DNA from: an uncultured Ilumatobacter sp.
GTDB taxonomy: Bacteria > Actinomycetota > Acidimicrobiia > Acidimicrobiales > Ilumatobacteraceae
Length of the DNA: 52,305 bases
Direction of reading: 5' to 3'
Assembly (NCBI GenBank): GCA_905480335.1
Contig: CAJQPY010000045.1
Span: 1-52,305 of the forward strand
Made by a program: the position numbers and the translations under genes. Shown piece by piece: positions 28,947 to 36,264 of the stretch. The notes under the pieces are model-generated. The model saw nothing but the letters and a program-made list of their open reading frames with translations, searched no databases and was not told the DNA's origin. Position 1 is the stretch's first letter. Each line of letters begins with the position of its first letter.

Positions 28947-29441
28947 CGATTTCGAGAGTCATGGCGCGTGCGGCCTTCAATGTGTGACGGCTGATGACAC
29001 GAGAAATTCAGCCGGACTGTGAGGCGACTCCCAGTTGGTGAGACTTGGAGCACGCGGTGAGCACCAGCACTGGAATAAGCCGCCTGCGCCGGACGTTCAG
29101 GGCCGCCGGGTTGGCACGGTATCGCACTGCGCGATCGGTATCGTCAGCTCAGCTGAGCTGAGCTGAGCTGAGCTGAGCTGAGCTGCGCGCAGCGTCTGCT
29201 CCACCCCGCAATGGTCAGCATCGGTACGTCTCGATCGTCCGACGTCCCGCCAATTTCGGTGGATTACACGTCCGAGGCCAACCGCTGCCCTCTCGTTGAC
29301 GTGGTGACCAGCCGCTATCGTAAACAATAGAACTAGGCCCCCTAATGTTGCCCGCACGCGGGATCTCGCCGCAGCATTGGCTGATCCGGAATTCTGCAGG
29401 ACTTTGCGGAACAATCCCGAGGCTCTAGTGGTTACAACTTG
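28947..29441. other. intergenic stretch with a pentanucleotide array and no convincing gene
   Basis: Nearly 500 nt before the structured leader. It holds the AGCTG array at 29151-29185, a small CCCGC/GCGGG hairpin near 29350, and a TTGACG (near 29297) upstream of TATCGT that is too closely spaced for a standard promoter. A long minus-strand frame crosses it, but it overlaps the 63-residue gene and has no family resemblance. Confidence 0.5.
29151..29185. repeat. tandem pentanucleotide repeat (AGCTG)x7
   Basis: Seven perfect copies of AGCTG, preceded by the partial unit CAGCTC. Each unit contains the palindrome AGCT, so the array can also fold back on itself. Perfect pentamers of this kind change length by slippage. 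No accepted gene is crossed. Confidence 0.9.
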
Positions 29442-29500
29442 CAGGCTACGGCGTAGACGGACGCCACAGCCTGAGCCCCTGTCGGAAGAGACCACAGGGA
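29442..29500 (+). promoter_or_regulatory. two-hairpin leader covering the ribosome-binding site of the 63-residue gene
   Basis: Hairpin 1: CAGGCT (29442-29447) and GGCGT (29450-29454) pair with ACGCC (29461-29465) and AGCCTG (29468-29473), with a symmetric AC/AC internal loop and the loop AGACGG. Hairpin 2: CCCTGT (29477-29482) pairs with ACAGGG (29494-29499) around an 11-nt loop, and its 3' arm overlaps the ribosome-binding site AGGGA (29496-29500). The layout resembles a translational switch or thermometer. It matches no riboswitch class that I can name. Confidence 0.5.
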
Positions 29501-29505
29501 ACATC

Positions 29506-29697
29506 ATGACCACACTGTTGACGGAAAATCTGATTGCCGGCGACGTCATCGAGGTACGCACGATTAACGACGTAATGACCGTGCTGGTCCTGCTCGCCAC
29601 CGATGATTTCGTGATTCTGGACCCTTGCGATGAGACGACCCCCTTTGTGGTGCAGCGCGAGGAACTTGTCGGGTACCGCAAATTTGACGAGCCTTGA
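29506..29697 (+). CDS. small hypothetical protein, 63 residues
   Basis: I do not recognise the family. The start ATG 29506 follows AGGGA by 5 nt; the frame is open upstream, but that part would encode an unlikely arginine-rich segment. The protein is acidic and beta-rich in look: ENLIAGDVIEVRTINDVMTV, then VLVLLATDDFVILDPCDE, then TPFVVQREELVGYRKFDEP. It resembles a small barrel-like domain of about three to five strands, with a single Cys. It is preceded by a two-hairpin leader that hides the ribosome-binding site, so expression is probably conditional. The next gene, a haemoglobin, has its own promoter. Confidence 0.6.
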   Translation: MTTLLTENLIAGDVIEVRTINDVMTVLVLLATDDFVILDPCDETTPFVVQREELVGYRKFDEP

Positions 29698-29732
29698 CCT
29701 TTTCCCGAGCGTGCTGGTTCCACTGTTGGCAC

Positions 29733-29738
29733 TAGCGT
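29733..29738 (+). promoter_or_regulatory. -10 element TAGCGT of the truncated haemoglobin gene
   Basis: The hexamer ends 7 nt before GTG 29746. A GTG at 29737 overlaps the hexamer itself and is therefore excluded as the start. Confidence 0.55.
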
Positions 29739-29745
29739 GATTGGC

Positions 29746-30195
29746 GTGTCAGACACGGCGTCCACATTGTTCTCTCGGGTTGACGGGATGGCGTTCTTTG
29801 AGCGGCTCGTCGACGCGTTTTACGAAGGCGTCGCCACCGACGAGGTGCTGCTTCCGCTGTACCCCGAGCAACCTGATCTAGCGGGCGCTCGTCACCGCTT
29901 GACCCTATTTCTTGCTCAGTACTGGGGTGGGCCGACTACGTATCTTGAGGAACGGGGACACCCGCGACTCCGGATGCGTCACCTTCCATTTTCCATCGGG
30001 CCGTTGGAGCGGGATCGTTGGCTGGTGCACATGGCTGCTGCAGTCGAGACGGTCTGCGATGACCTGTTGGAGCCGGGTGGTATCGCTGACGAATTGATGG
30101 CATATTTCGTCCCGTCCGCTGAGCATCTCCGCAATGACACCGGGCTGCCGATTTCAACGACTAGGCCGGGTTTGACCTCACCGGGTTCGGGCTGA
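29746..30195 (+). CDS. glbO: group II truncated haemoglobin (trHbO-like)
   Basis: A 149-residue globin with the short 2-on-2 fold. MAFFERLVDAFYEGVATD carries the B-helix tyrosine, LFLAQYWGGPTTYLEERGHP matches the group II E-F region, and RMRHLPFSIGPLERDRWLVHM contains the haem-ligating proximal His (His79) and the group II tryptophan (Trp92). Group II proteins bind oxygen tightly and are linked to oxygen or nitric-oxide chemistry and electron transfer. The C-terminal 20 residues beyond the fold are Pro/Gly/Thr-rich and likely disordered. GTG 29746 is set by TAGCGT 7 nt upstream. The ABC exporter genes follow with their own promoter. Confidence 0.9.
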   Translation: MSDTASTLFSRVDGMAFFERLVDAFYEGVATDEVLLPLYPEQPDLAGARHRLTLFLAQYWGGPTTYLEERGHPRLRMRHLPFSIGPLERDRWLVHMAAAVETVCDDLLEPGGIADELMAYFVPSAEHLRNDTGLPISTTRPGLTSPGSG

Positions 30196-30201
30196 TCGAG
30201 A

Positions 30202-30207
30202 TACGGT
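30202..30207 (+). promoter_or_regulatory. -10 element TACGGT of the ABC exporter operon
   Basis: The hexamer ends 7 nt before ATG 30215, with no Shine-Dalgarno sequence. It lies 6 nt after the haemoglobin stop. Confidence 0.55.
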
Positions 30208-30214
30208 CGAGGCG

Positions 30215-31141
30215 ATGGCGGCGATTGAGGTGCGCGACCTCCACAAGTACTACGGCGAGAACCACGCAGTCGATGGACTGTCGTTCCACGTGGAGGCAGG
30301 AGAGGTCTATGCGTTGCTCGGACCGAACGGCGCCGGCAAATCGACTGCCGTCGAAATTCTCGAGGGGCACCGCACGGCTACATCGGGGCAGGTGTCCGTG
30401 CTCGGCTTCGACCCGGCGAAGGTCGAGCGCGACTTTCGAAACCGAATAGGCGTGGTTCTTCAAAGCTCGGGGGTCGAGAACGAGTTCACTGTCCGCGAGG
30501 TCATCGATCTGTATGCAAGTGCTTACCGCTCTCGGCGGTCGATGGACGATGTGCTTGCGCTCACCGGGCTCGATGCCAAGGCGGATGAGCGCGTCGGGTC
30601 GCTCTCGGGGGGGCAACGTCGTCGTGTGGACTTGGCGCTCGGCATCGTCGGCTCACCTGACCTCTTATTCCTTGATGAGCCCACCACCGGTTTCGACCCG
30701 TCTGCGCGCCGTTTGTCGTGGGATCTGATCGAAGAGATGTGTGCCGGCGGCACGACGGTGCTCCTAACGACTCACTACCTTGACGAGGCCGAGCATCTTG
30801 CCGACCGAGTCGGCGTGATGGGGGATGGGCGGCTGCTTGCCGAGGGTACCCCCGCCTCGTTGATCGATGGGATCAGCGGCACGTTGGTCAGTTTTCAGCT
30901 GCCACAGGGGATCGAGGCAGTGGATGCGGCTTCGATATTCAGCACAGTGATGGGCGCGGACGTTCGAGTGTCCGGACGGCTGGTCGAAGCGACCGTCGAG
31001 CACTCGACGCGCGTGGTCCACCGGCTCACTGGCTGGGCCGTAAGCCACGACATGGAGCTGATGAGCCTGAGCGTCACCCGCGCGTCACTCGAAGACGTTT
31101 ATCTGCAGCTTACGACTGGTGGAGAGCCCGCCGATGCGTGA
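30215..31141 (+). CDS. ABC-2 exporter ATP-binding protein
   Basis: A 308-residue ATPase of the DrrA/CcmA type. Motifs are Walker A LLGPNGAGKST near residue 37, the Q-loop GVVLQSSGVENEFTVRE, signature LSGGQRRRVDLA, Walker B LLFLDEPTTGFD and the H-loop TTHYLDEAEHLADR. The C-terminal 80 residues (LVSFQLPQGIEAVDA and RASLEDVYLQLTT) form the regulatory extension usual in this group. It pairs with the permease that overlaps its end by 8 nt. The exported substance is unknown: drug, lipid or glycolipid are all possible. Confidence 0.92.
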   Translation: MAAIEVRDLHKYYGENHAVDGLSFHVEAGEVYALLGPNGAGKSTAVEILEGHRTATSGQVSVLGFDPAKVERDFRNRIGVVLQSSGVENEFTVREVIDLYASAYRSRRSMDDVLALTGLDAKADERVGSLSGGQRRRVDLALGIVGSPDLLFLDEPTTGFDPSARRLSWDLIEEMCAGGTTVLLTTHYLDEAEHLADRVGVMGDGRLLAEGTPASLIDGISGTLVSFQLPQGIEAVDAASIFSTVMGADVRVSGRLVEATVEHSTRVVHRLTGWAVSHDMELMSLSVTRASLEDVYLQLTTGGEPADA

Positions 31142-31970
31142 CTACCCCTCGACTGCCGAGATGGTCGTGCGTCAGACTCGGTATCAGATCAGCTACTTCT
31201 TTCGAGTTCCAGTGGCGCTGTTTTTCACGTTGATCCTGCCGCTCGTGATGCTGGTGCTGTTCAACGCGCTATTTGGTGACGACACGGTCACGATCGATGG
31301 TGGCGAGTGGTCGATCCGACAGTTCTACACGGGTGGCCTTGCGGCGTACACCGCCGTGTCGGCCACGTACAGCAACATTGGCAACATGGTGCCGATCCGG
31401 CGCGACGAGGGCATCCTTAAGCGTTGGCGCAGCACACCTTTGCCGACGTGGATTTACATGGTGGGGCTGATCGGGGCGTCGGTGTTGATCGCATTCACCG
31501 GAACGATTCTCATGTTGGCGATGGGATACGCGGTCTACGACCTTTCGATTGTGTGGGCGAAGATGCCCGCAGCGTTCGTGACGCTTCTGGTCGGTGTCGC
31601 TTCGTTCGCTGCACTTGGGATGGCACTGGTGTCGATGATCAAGACAGCGTCGTCGTCGGCAGCAGTCGTCAATGCGACGATCCTCCCGTTGGCCTTCATC
31701 TCCGATGTCTTCGTTGCGACCGACCAGGACAGCACGTTGGCGACCATCGCTAACTTGTTTCCGCTGAAGCCGTTCGTCAACGCGTTTCAGGACTGCTTCA
31801 ATCCGTTCGTCGAAGCGCCGGCGTTCGCCCTAGATAAGCTGGCGTTCGTCGCCAGCTGGGGCGTCGCCGGTGCCGTGATCGCCGTCAAACGCTTCACCTG
31901 GGAGCCGTCTGGAGCCGCCCCCCGGCGCGGTCGTCGTGCTCGTCAGGCGGCAGTCGACGCAACCGCTTAA
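31134..31970 (+). CDS. ABC-2 type permease
   Basis: A 278-residue membrane subunit with six helices, starting with VPVALFFTLILPLVMLVLFNALFG near residues 23-46 and including GYAVYDLSIVWAKMP and FAALGMALVSMIK. The segment RRDEGILKRWRSTPLP is the conserved cytoplasmic loop of DrrB-like permeases. ATG 31134 lies inside the end of the ATPase gene, with GGAGAG 7 nt upstream, so the two are translated in a coupled way. The C-terminus is very basic (RRGRRARQ). Together with the ATPase it forms an exporter of unknown substrate. Confidence 0.92.
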   Translation: MRDYPSTAEMVVRQTRYQISYFFRVPVALFFTLILPLVMLVLFNALFGDDTVTIDGGEWSIRQFYTGGLAAYTAVSATYSNIGNMVPIRRDEGILKRWRSTPLPTWIYMVGLIGASVLIAFTGTILMLAMGYAVYDLSIVWAKMPAAFVTLLVGVASFAALGMALVSMIKTASSSAAVVNATILPLAFISDVFVATDQDSTLATIANLFPLKPFVNAFQDCFNPFVEAPAFALDKLAFVASWGVAGAVIAVKRFTWEPSGAAPRRGRRARQAAVDATA

Positions 31971-31982
31971 AGTCCTTGAAGA

Positions 31983-32840
31983 TCAGTTGTAGACGATGGT
32001 GCGGTGGCCGTGGACTGCGACCCGGTGCTCGACGTGTGCGGCCACCGCCCGTGCAAGCACCACCGTCTCAAGGTCGCGTCCGCGTGCTGTCAGTTGAGCC
32101 ACGGTCTCGCGGTGGCTGACGTGAGCGGTGTCCTGGGCGATGATCGGTCCTTCGTCGAGCTCGGCGGTCGCGTAGTGGGCCGTGGCTCCGATCAGCTTGA
32201 CACCGCGCTCATGCGCTTGTCGATACGGGTTGGCTCCAATGAACGCCGGCAAAAACGAATGATGGATATTTATGATTCGCATCGGATGTCGTGAGACGAA
32301 GTCGTCGCTCAGAATCTGCATGTAGCGGGCCATCACGATCAGCTCGACACCGTGGTGATCGAGTACGTCGAGCACGTTCCGCTCCTGCTGTGCCTTTGCG
32401 TCCTTTGTGACCGGAAGGTGCACGTAGGGCACGTTCATGTGTGTGCAGATCTCCTCATGATCGGGGTGATTTGAGATGACGACTCGAAGGTCCATTGGCA
32501 TTTCACCGTTGCGCCATCTGGTCAACAGGTCGTAGAGACAGTGTGGTTGCCTCGACGCCATGATTGCTGTTGGGACCGATCCTGCGTCGTCGCGTAGATC
32601 GACCGTCATAGAGAAGCGTTCTGCGGTAGGAGCGAATGCGGTCCGGAACGCTTTAGCGGTGGCGCCATCGGTGTGGTTGAACACGACCCGTTGGAAGAAT
32701 ACGGCACTGGAATTTGCGTCGTCGCCTTTGACGTATTGCTCGGCGTGCACGATGTTGCCGCTGTTGTCGGCAATTGCTTGTGCGGTGGCGGCGACGATGC
32801 CGGGCTGGTCCGGGCATGACAGAAGCAGGACACTCGACAT
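31983..32840 (-). CDS. purU: formyltetrahydrofolate deformylase
   Basis: A 285-residue enzyme that hydrolyses 10-formyl-THF to formate and THF, balancing one-carbon pools. Residues 1-85 form an ACT domain (SVLLLSCPDQPGIVAATAQA). The catalytic domain is like GART: VVISNHPDHEEIC, VMARYMQILSDDFV, the catalytic Asn-His-Asp set around IINIHHSFLPAFIGANPY and GATAHYATAELDEGPII, and QDTAHVSHRETV. ATG 32840 is chosen because conserved sequence begins there; the frame extends upstream without conservation. It starts 10 nt after the methyltransferase stop and is the last gene of a menB-methylase-purU operon. Confidence 0.95.
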   Translation of the reverse strand: MSSVLLLSCPDQPGIVAATAQAIADNSGNIVHAEQYVKGDDANSSAVFFQRVVFNHTDGATAKAFRTAFAPTAERFSMTVDLRDDAGSVPTAIMASRQPHCLYDLLTRWRNGEMPMDLRVVISNHPDHEEICTHMNVPYVHLPVTKDAKAQQERNVLDVLDHHGVELIVMARYMQILSDDFVSRHPMRIINIHHSFLPAFIGANPYRQAHERGVKLIGATAHYATAELDEGPIIAQDTAHVSHRETVAQLTARGRDLETVVLARAVAAHVEHRVAVHGHRTIVYN

Positions 32841-32850
32841 GCGTTCAGTT

Positions 32851-33657
32851 CTATCTGCGGATGCGGAGCTCCCAGCAGGCGATAGCAGTGGCGGCGGCGG
32901 CGTTGAGCGAGTCGACACCTGCCCCCATCGGGATCCGCACCGGTGTCGCAAGCGCGAGGAGTTCGTTGGAGAGTCCGGCTCGCTCTGAGCCGATCAGTAC
33001 GGCAGCACGCGCGCCGGGATCGATTGTCTCGAGCGCTGCAGCATCATTGTTGGGCGTCATTGCGAATAGGCTGACGTTGTCGAGCTCACGGATGTCGTCG
33101 ATCAGCGTCGTGGTGCGGGCATGGGGGAGTGCGAACACGGTGCCCATTGCGACTCGGAGCGAACGGCGGGCCATCGGGTCGGCGCTCGTGTGGTCGAGGA
33201 TTAGCCCGTCCCAGCCCAACCCGGCTGCGTTCCGGATGATCGCGCCCACGTTGGCCGGGTTATCGACAGCTTCGAGCACGACGAGGCGTCGGCAGCGCTT
33301 GGCCAGCTCTGCGACACTAGGTCGGGCAGGCCGGTGAAACAGTGCAATGATCGGCTGCGGCATCCCGAGGCCGGAGACAACTCTGCGAACGACGGCACCG
33401 CCTGCGTACACCGGAGCACCGGCAGCCTCGAAGCGAGATGCGACGTCGGGCACCCGCTGGGAGTCGACCAGTGCTGCCACCGGTAGGCACCCGGCATCGA
33501 GTGCTCGATCGACGACAAGGTCACCCTCGGCGAGAAATAGTCCGGCTCCGGCGTCGTCGCGCTTGTCGGCTCGACTCGCCAGTCCACGTTCGTTCAGTCG
33601 GAATTGTGCAAACCGGTCATCCTCTGGATCGTCGACGACGATGATCTCAGGCGGCAT
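32851..33657 (-). CDS. SpoU/TrmH-family RNA methyltransferase
   Basis: A 268-residue SAM-dependent 2'-O-methyltransferase of the SPOUT superfamily, with an N-terminal substrate-binding region and a knotted C-terminal domain. The three SpoU motifs are present: LVVLEAVDNPANVGAIIRNA (motif 1), AVLIGSERAGLS (motif 2) and VRIPMGAGVDSLNAAAATAI (motif 3). The substrate may be tRNA or 23S rRNA and cannot be told from this sequence. ATG 33657 lies 6 nt after the menB stop, so the genes are an operon. It is followed closely by purU. Confidence 0.92.
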   Translation of the reverse strand: MPPEIIVVDDPEDDRFAQFRLNERGLASRADKRDDAGAGLFLAEGDLVVDRALDAGCLPVAALVDSQRVPDVASRFEAAGAPVYAGGAVVRRVVSGLGMPQPIIALFHRPARPSVAELAKRCRRLVVLEAVDNPANVGAIIRNAAGLGWDGLILDHTSADPMARRSLRVAMGTVFALPHARTTTLIDDIRELDNVSLFAMTPNNDAAALETIDPGARAAVLIGSERAGLSNELLALATPVRIPMGAGVDSLNAAAATAIACWELRIRR

Positions 33658-33663
33658 ACAGGA

Positions 33664-34584
33664 TCAGAAGTGGTACGGGAAGGCCGACCAGTCGGCATCC
33701 CGCTTCTCGAGGAAACTGTCCCGCCCTTCGGTGGCCTCGTCTGTGCCGTAGGCGAGGCGAGTGGCTTCACCGGCGAACACCTGCTGGCCGACCAGGCCGT
33801 CGTCGATCATGTTAAATGAGTACTTGAGCATGCGCTGTGCTGTCGGACTCTTGTCGCAAATCTTGCGACCCCAGTCGAGGGCGGTGGCCTCGAGCTCGGC
33901 ATGTGGAATTGACTTATTGACTGCACCCATGGCGACCATGTCGTCGGCCGTGTAGTCGTTACCGAGAAAGAAGATCTCGCGAGCAAATTTCTGGCCGACC
34001 TGGCGGGCGAGGTACGCCGAACCAAAACCGCCGTCGAAGCTTGCGACGTCGGCGTCGGTCTGCTTGAAACGGGCGTGTTCGGTCGATGCAAGTGTCAGAT
34101 CGGACACGACATGGAGCGAGTGACCGCCGCCGGCAGCCCAACCGGGAACTACGCAGATGACGACCTTGGGCATGAATCGGATCAGGCGTTGCACCTCGAG
34201 GATGTGGAGCCGACCTGCTCGACCCGGCTCGATCGAGTCGGCCTGCTCACCGTCCGCATACTTGTAGCCGTCCTTCCCTCGAATCCGTTGGTCGCCGCCG
34301 GAACAGAACGCCCAACCGCCGTCACGCGGCGACGGCCCGTTGCCGGTGAGCAGAACACAGCCGATATCGGTGGACATGCGAGCGTGGTCGAGCGCCCGGA
34401 ACAATTCATCGACGGTGTGGGGTCGGAAGGCATTACGTATCTCCGGCCGGTCGAATGCGACACGTGCGACGCCGGCATCAACGGCTCGGTGGTAGGTGAT
34501 GTCGGAGAAGTCGAAGCCGGGCACCTTGCGCCAGGCGGATGGGTCGAAGATCTCCGACACCGGTCGGTCGCGCTCGTCTGTCAT
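33664..34584 (-). CDS. menB: 1,4-dihydroxy-2-naphthoyl-CoA synthase
   Basis: A 306-residue crotonase-family ring-closing enzyme of menaquinone synthesis. MenB-specific features are CSGGDQRIRGKDGY near residue 105, VVPGWAAGGGHSLHVVSDLT near 150, and QTDADVASFDGGFGSAYLAR near 180, plus the C-terminal FLEKRDADWSAFPYHF common to the group. The product goes on to menaquinone, the electron carrier of actinobacteria. ATG 34584 is chosen because conserved sequence starts there and CAGACT ends 6 nt upstream. The other men genes are not in the window. It leads an operon with an RNA methylase and purU. Confidence 0.95.
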   Translation of the reverse strand: MTDERDRPVSEIFDPSAWRKVPGFDFSDITYHRAVDAGVARVAFDRPEIRNAFRPHTVDELFRALDHARMSTDIGCVLLTGNGPSPRDGGWAFCSGGDQRIRGKDGYKYADGEQADSIEPGRAGRLHILEVQRLIRFMPKVVICVVPGWAAGGGHSLHVVSDLTLASTEHARFKQTDADVASFDGGFGSAYLARQVGQKFAREIFFLGNDYTADDMVAMGAVNKSIPHAELEATALDWGRKICDKSPTAQRMLKYSFNMIDDGLVGQQVFAGEATRLAYGTDEATEGRDSFLEKRDADWSAFPYHF

Positions 34585-34590
34585 GCCTGC

Positions 34591-34596
34591 AGTCTG
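34591..34596 (-). promoter_or_regulatory. -10-like element CAGACT of menB
   Basis: CAGACT ends 6 nt before ATG 34584 on the minus strand. The same CAGACT with a 6-nt spacing precedes the VOC-cupin gene, so it may be a variant of TANNNT. Confidence 0.35.
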
Positions 34597-34683
34597 CCTG
34601 CGCCGTCGTCCCGAATGGCCGACCGAGGTGAGGTGATGTGACGCGCTGTTGCTTTGCTGAGCGTTCTCTCGTTGTTGCCGAAC

Positions 34684-34689
34684 TAAATT
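34684..34689 (+). promoter_or_regulatory. -10 element TAAATT of the hydrolase-cofE-fic operon
   Basis: The hexamer ends 7 nt before ATG 34697; no Shine-Dalgarno sequence. Confidence 0.55.
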
Positions 34690-34696
34690 GACGCCC

Positions 34697-35482
34697 ATGC
34701 CCTTCGCAGATGTCAACAGTCAACGACTTCACTTTGAGGACACGGGCGGGAGTGGGCTGCCGGTGGTCCTCTCACACGGGTTTCTGATGGATCACGAGAT
34801 GTTTGCTCCCCAGGTCGAGGTACTTTGCACTGCTTATCGGGTGATCACATGGGACGAGCGCGGGTTTGGATTGACCGAGTACGACGGTGAGCCCTTCACC
34901 TACTGGGATTCGGCCGCAGACTGTCTCGGTCTGCTGACCCACCTCGGGATCGAGTCTGCAGTGCTCGGGGGTATGAGTCAGGGCGGGTTCCTGTCACTGC
35001 GTGCAGCGCTGACTGCGCCAGACCGAGTTCGGGCGCTGATCCTGCTCGACTCCGAGGCTGGCGTCGACGACCCCGAGACCGCCGCCGCGAACGATGCGAT
35101 GAACCACGTTTGGCTTGACCAAGGGCCGACTGACGAGTTGGCCAAGATCGTTGCAGGGATCATCATCGATGACTCGAATCACAGCCCCAGCTGGATTGGA
35201 AAGTGGAAAGAGCGGGATAAGCAGTCGTTTATGGAGCCGTACCAGTGTTTGCGGACACGCGACGACATCACCGAGCGCCTCGGTGAGATCCTCTGTCCTG
35301 CGCTTGTCGTCCATGGGACAGAAGACACTGCAATTACGATGGACCGGGCGGAACTACTGGCGGCTGGCTTGCGGGGCGCCGGTGATGTCGTCCGGGTCGG
35401 TGGCGCACACGCTGCGAACCTGACCAATCCCGAGCCGGTCAATGCAGCCATCATGGCTTTCCTTGATGAGCTGGCCGCATGA
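34697..35482 (+). CDS. alpha/beta hydrolase
   Basis: A 261-residue protein with the alpha/beta-hydrolase fold. VVLSHGFLMDHEMF forms the oxyanion hole, ITWDERGFGLTEY the next loop, and GGMSQGGFLSL the nucleophile elbow (Ser in GMSQG). The acidic residue is in LVVHGTEDTAITM and the catalytic His in VGGAHAANLTNP. This serine-esterase/haloperoxidase-like subgroup has many substrates; none is indicated. ATG 34697 follows TAAATT by 7 nt. cofE begins 13 nt after its stop, so it is the first gene of an operon with cofE and fic. Confidence 0.9.
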   Translation: MPFADVNSQRLHFEDTGGSGLPVVLSHGFLMDHEMFAPQVEVLCTAYRVITWDERGFGLTEYDGEPFTYWDSAADCLGLLTHLGIESAVLGGMSQGGFLSLRAALTAPDRVRALILLDSEAGVDDPETAAANDAMNHVWLDQGPTDELAKIVAGIIIDDSNHSPSWIGKWKERDKQSFMEPYQCLRTRDDITERLGEILCPALVVHGTEDTAITMDRAELLAAGLRGAGDVVRVGGAHAANLTNPEPVNAAIMAFLDELAA

Positions 35483-35495
35483 TCGGAGCGCGCTG

Positions 35496-36248
35496 ATGGC
35501 ACGGCTTGAGGTGTTCGGGGTCGAAGGGCTGCCCGAGATTGTCGGCGGCATGGACTTGTCGGCGATGATTTACGAGGCTGCGGCCGCTCAGGGGGACCCG
35601 CTGCTCGACGGTGACATCGTGCTTGTCACTTCGAAGATCGTCTCGAAATCGGAGGGGTGCACTGTCGAACTTGATGACGTCGAGCCGTCCGAATTTGCGA
35701 CTCGTTGGTCCGAGAAGTGGGACAAGGACCCACGCGTCACCGAAATCGTGCTCCGGGAGTCGAAGCGCGTGATTCGTCAAATCGGTCCCGTGTTGATTAC
35801 CGAGACCCATCACGGCTTCTGCTGTGCGAACTCGGGCGTCGACCAGTCATCCAGCGGCGCGCGCGACCGGATCCTGACGCTGCCGGTTGACCCTGATGCA
35901 ACGTGTCGTGCCCAGCGAGCACGGTTCTCCGAACTCGGGCTTGACGTCGCCGTCATCATGACCGACACATTCGGTCGACCGTGGCGAGAGGGTCAGACCG
36001 ACATCGCAATTGGTGTCGCCGGCTTGAATCCACTGTTTAGCTATATCGGCCAGGAAGATCCCCACGGTCACGAGTTCAGGGTGCAAGAGATCTGCACAGC
36101 CGATGAGCTCGCAGCAGCCGGCGAACTTGTCAAGGGCAACACCAGCCGGGTCCCAGTTGCAGTCGTTCGTGGCTTCGTTTGGGAGCGCGACGACGAGGCC
36201 TCGTTGGCTGCGGTCCTGCGAGATTCCGAGCGGGACCTTTTCCGCTGA
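35496..36248 (+). CDS. cofE: coenzyme F420-0:L-glutamate ligase
   Basis: A 250-residue enzyme that adds glutamate to F420-0 with GTP, finishing the F420 cofactor. The opening VEGLPEIVGGMDLSAMIYEA, the metal-binding TSKIVSKSEGC, and THHGFCCANSGVDQSSSG are CofE signatures; DTFGRPWREGQTDIAIGVAG follows. In mycobacteria this domain is the N-terminal part of FbiB; here it stands alone without the FMN-reductase-like C-terminal domain. ATG 35496 has GGAG 7 nt upstream. It lies between the hydrolase and a Fic gene (16-nt gap). The other F420 genes are outside the window. Confidence 0.94.
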   Translation: MARLEVFGVEGLPEIVGGMDLSAMIYEAAAAQGDPLLDGDIVLVTSKIVSKSEGCTVELDDVEPSEFATRWSEKWDKDPRVTEIVLRESKRVIRQIGPVLITETHHGFCCANSGVDQSSSGARDRILTLPVDPDATCRAQRARFSELGLDVAVIMTDTFGRPWREGQTDIAIGVAGLNPLFSYIGQEDPHGHEFRVQEICTADELAAAGELVKGNTSRVPVAVVRGFVWERDDEASLAAVLRDSERDLFR

Positions 36249-36264
36249 ATCGAGGTCGCTGAAC

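Noticed and set aside
29442..29500. Guanidine-II (mini-ykkC) type tandem hairpins
   Set aside because: The first loop contains ACGG, but not as a closed tetraloop, and the second loop lacks ACGR.
29097..29765. 222-codon minus-strand open frame crossing the AGCTG array, a possible phase-variable gene
   Set aside because: It overlaps the 63-residue gene and the haemoglobin promoter, has no family pattern and is open only because CAGCT repeats contain no stop.
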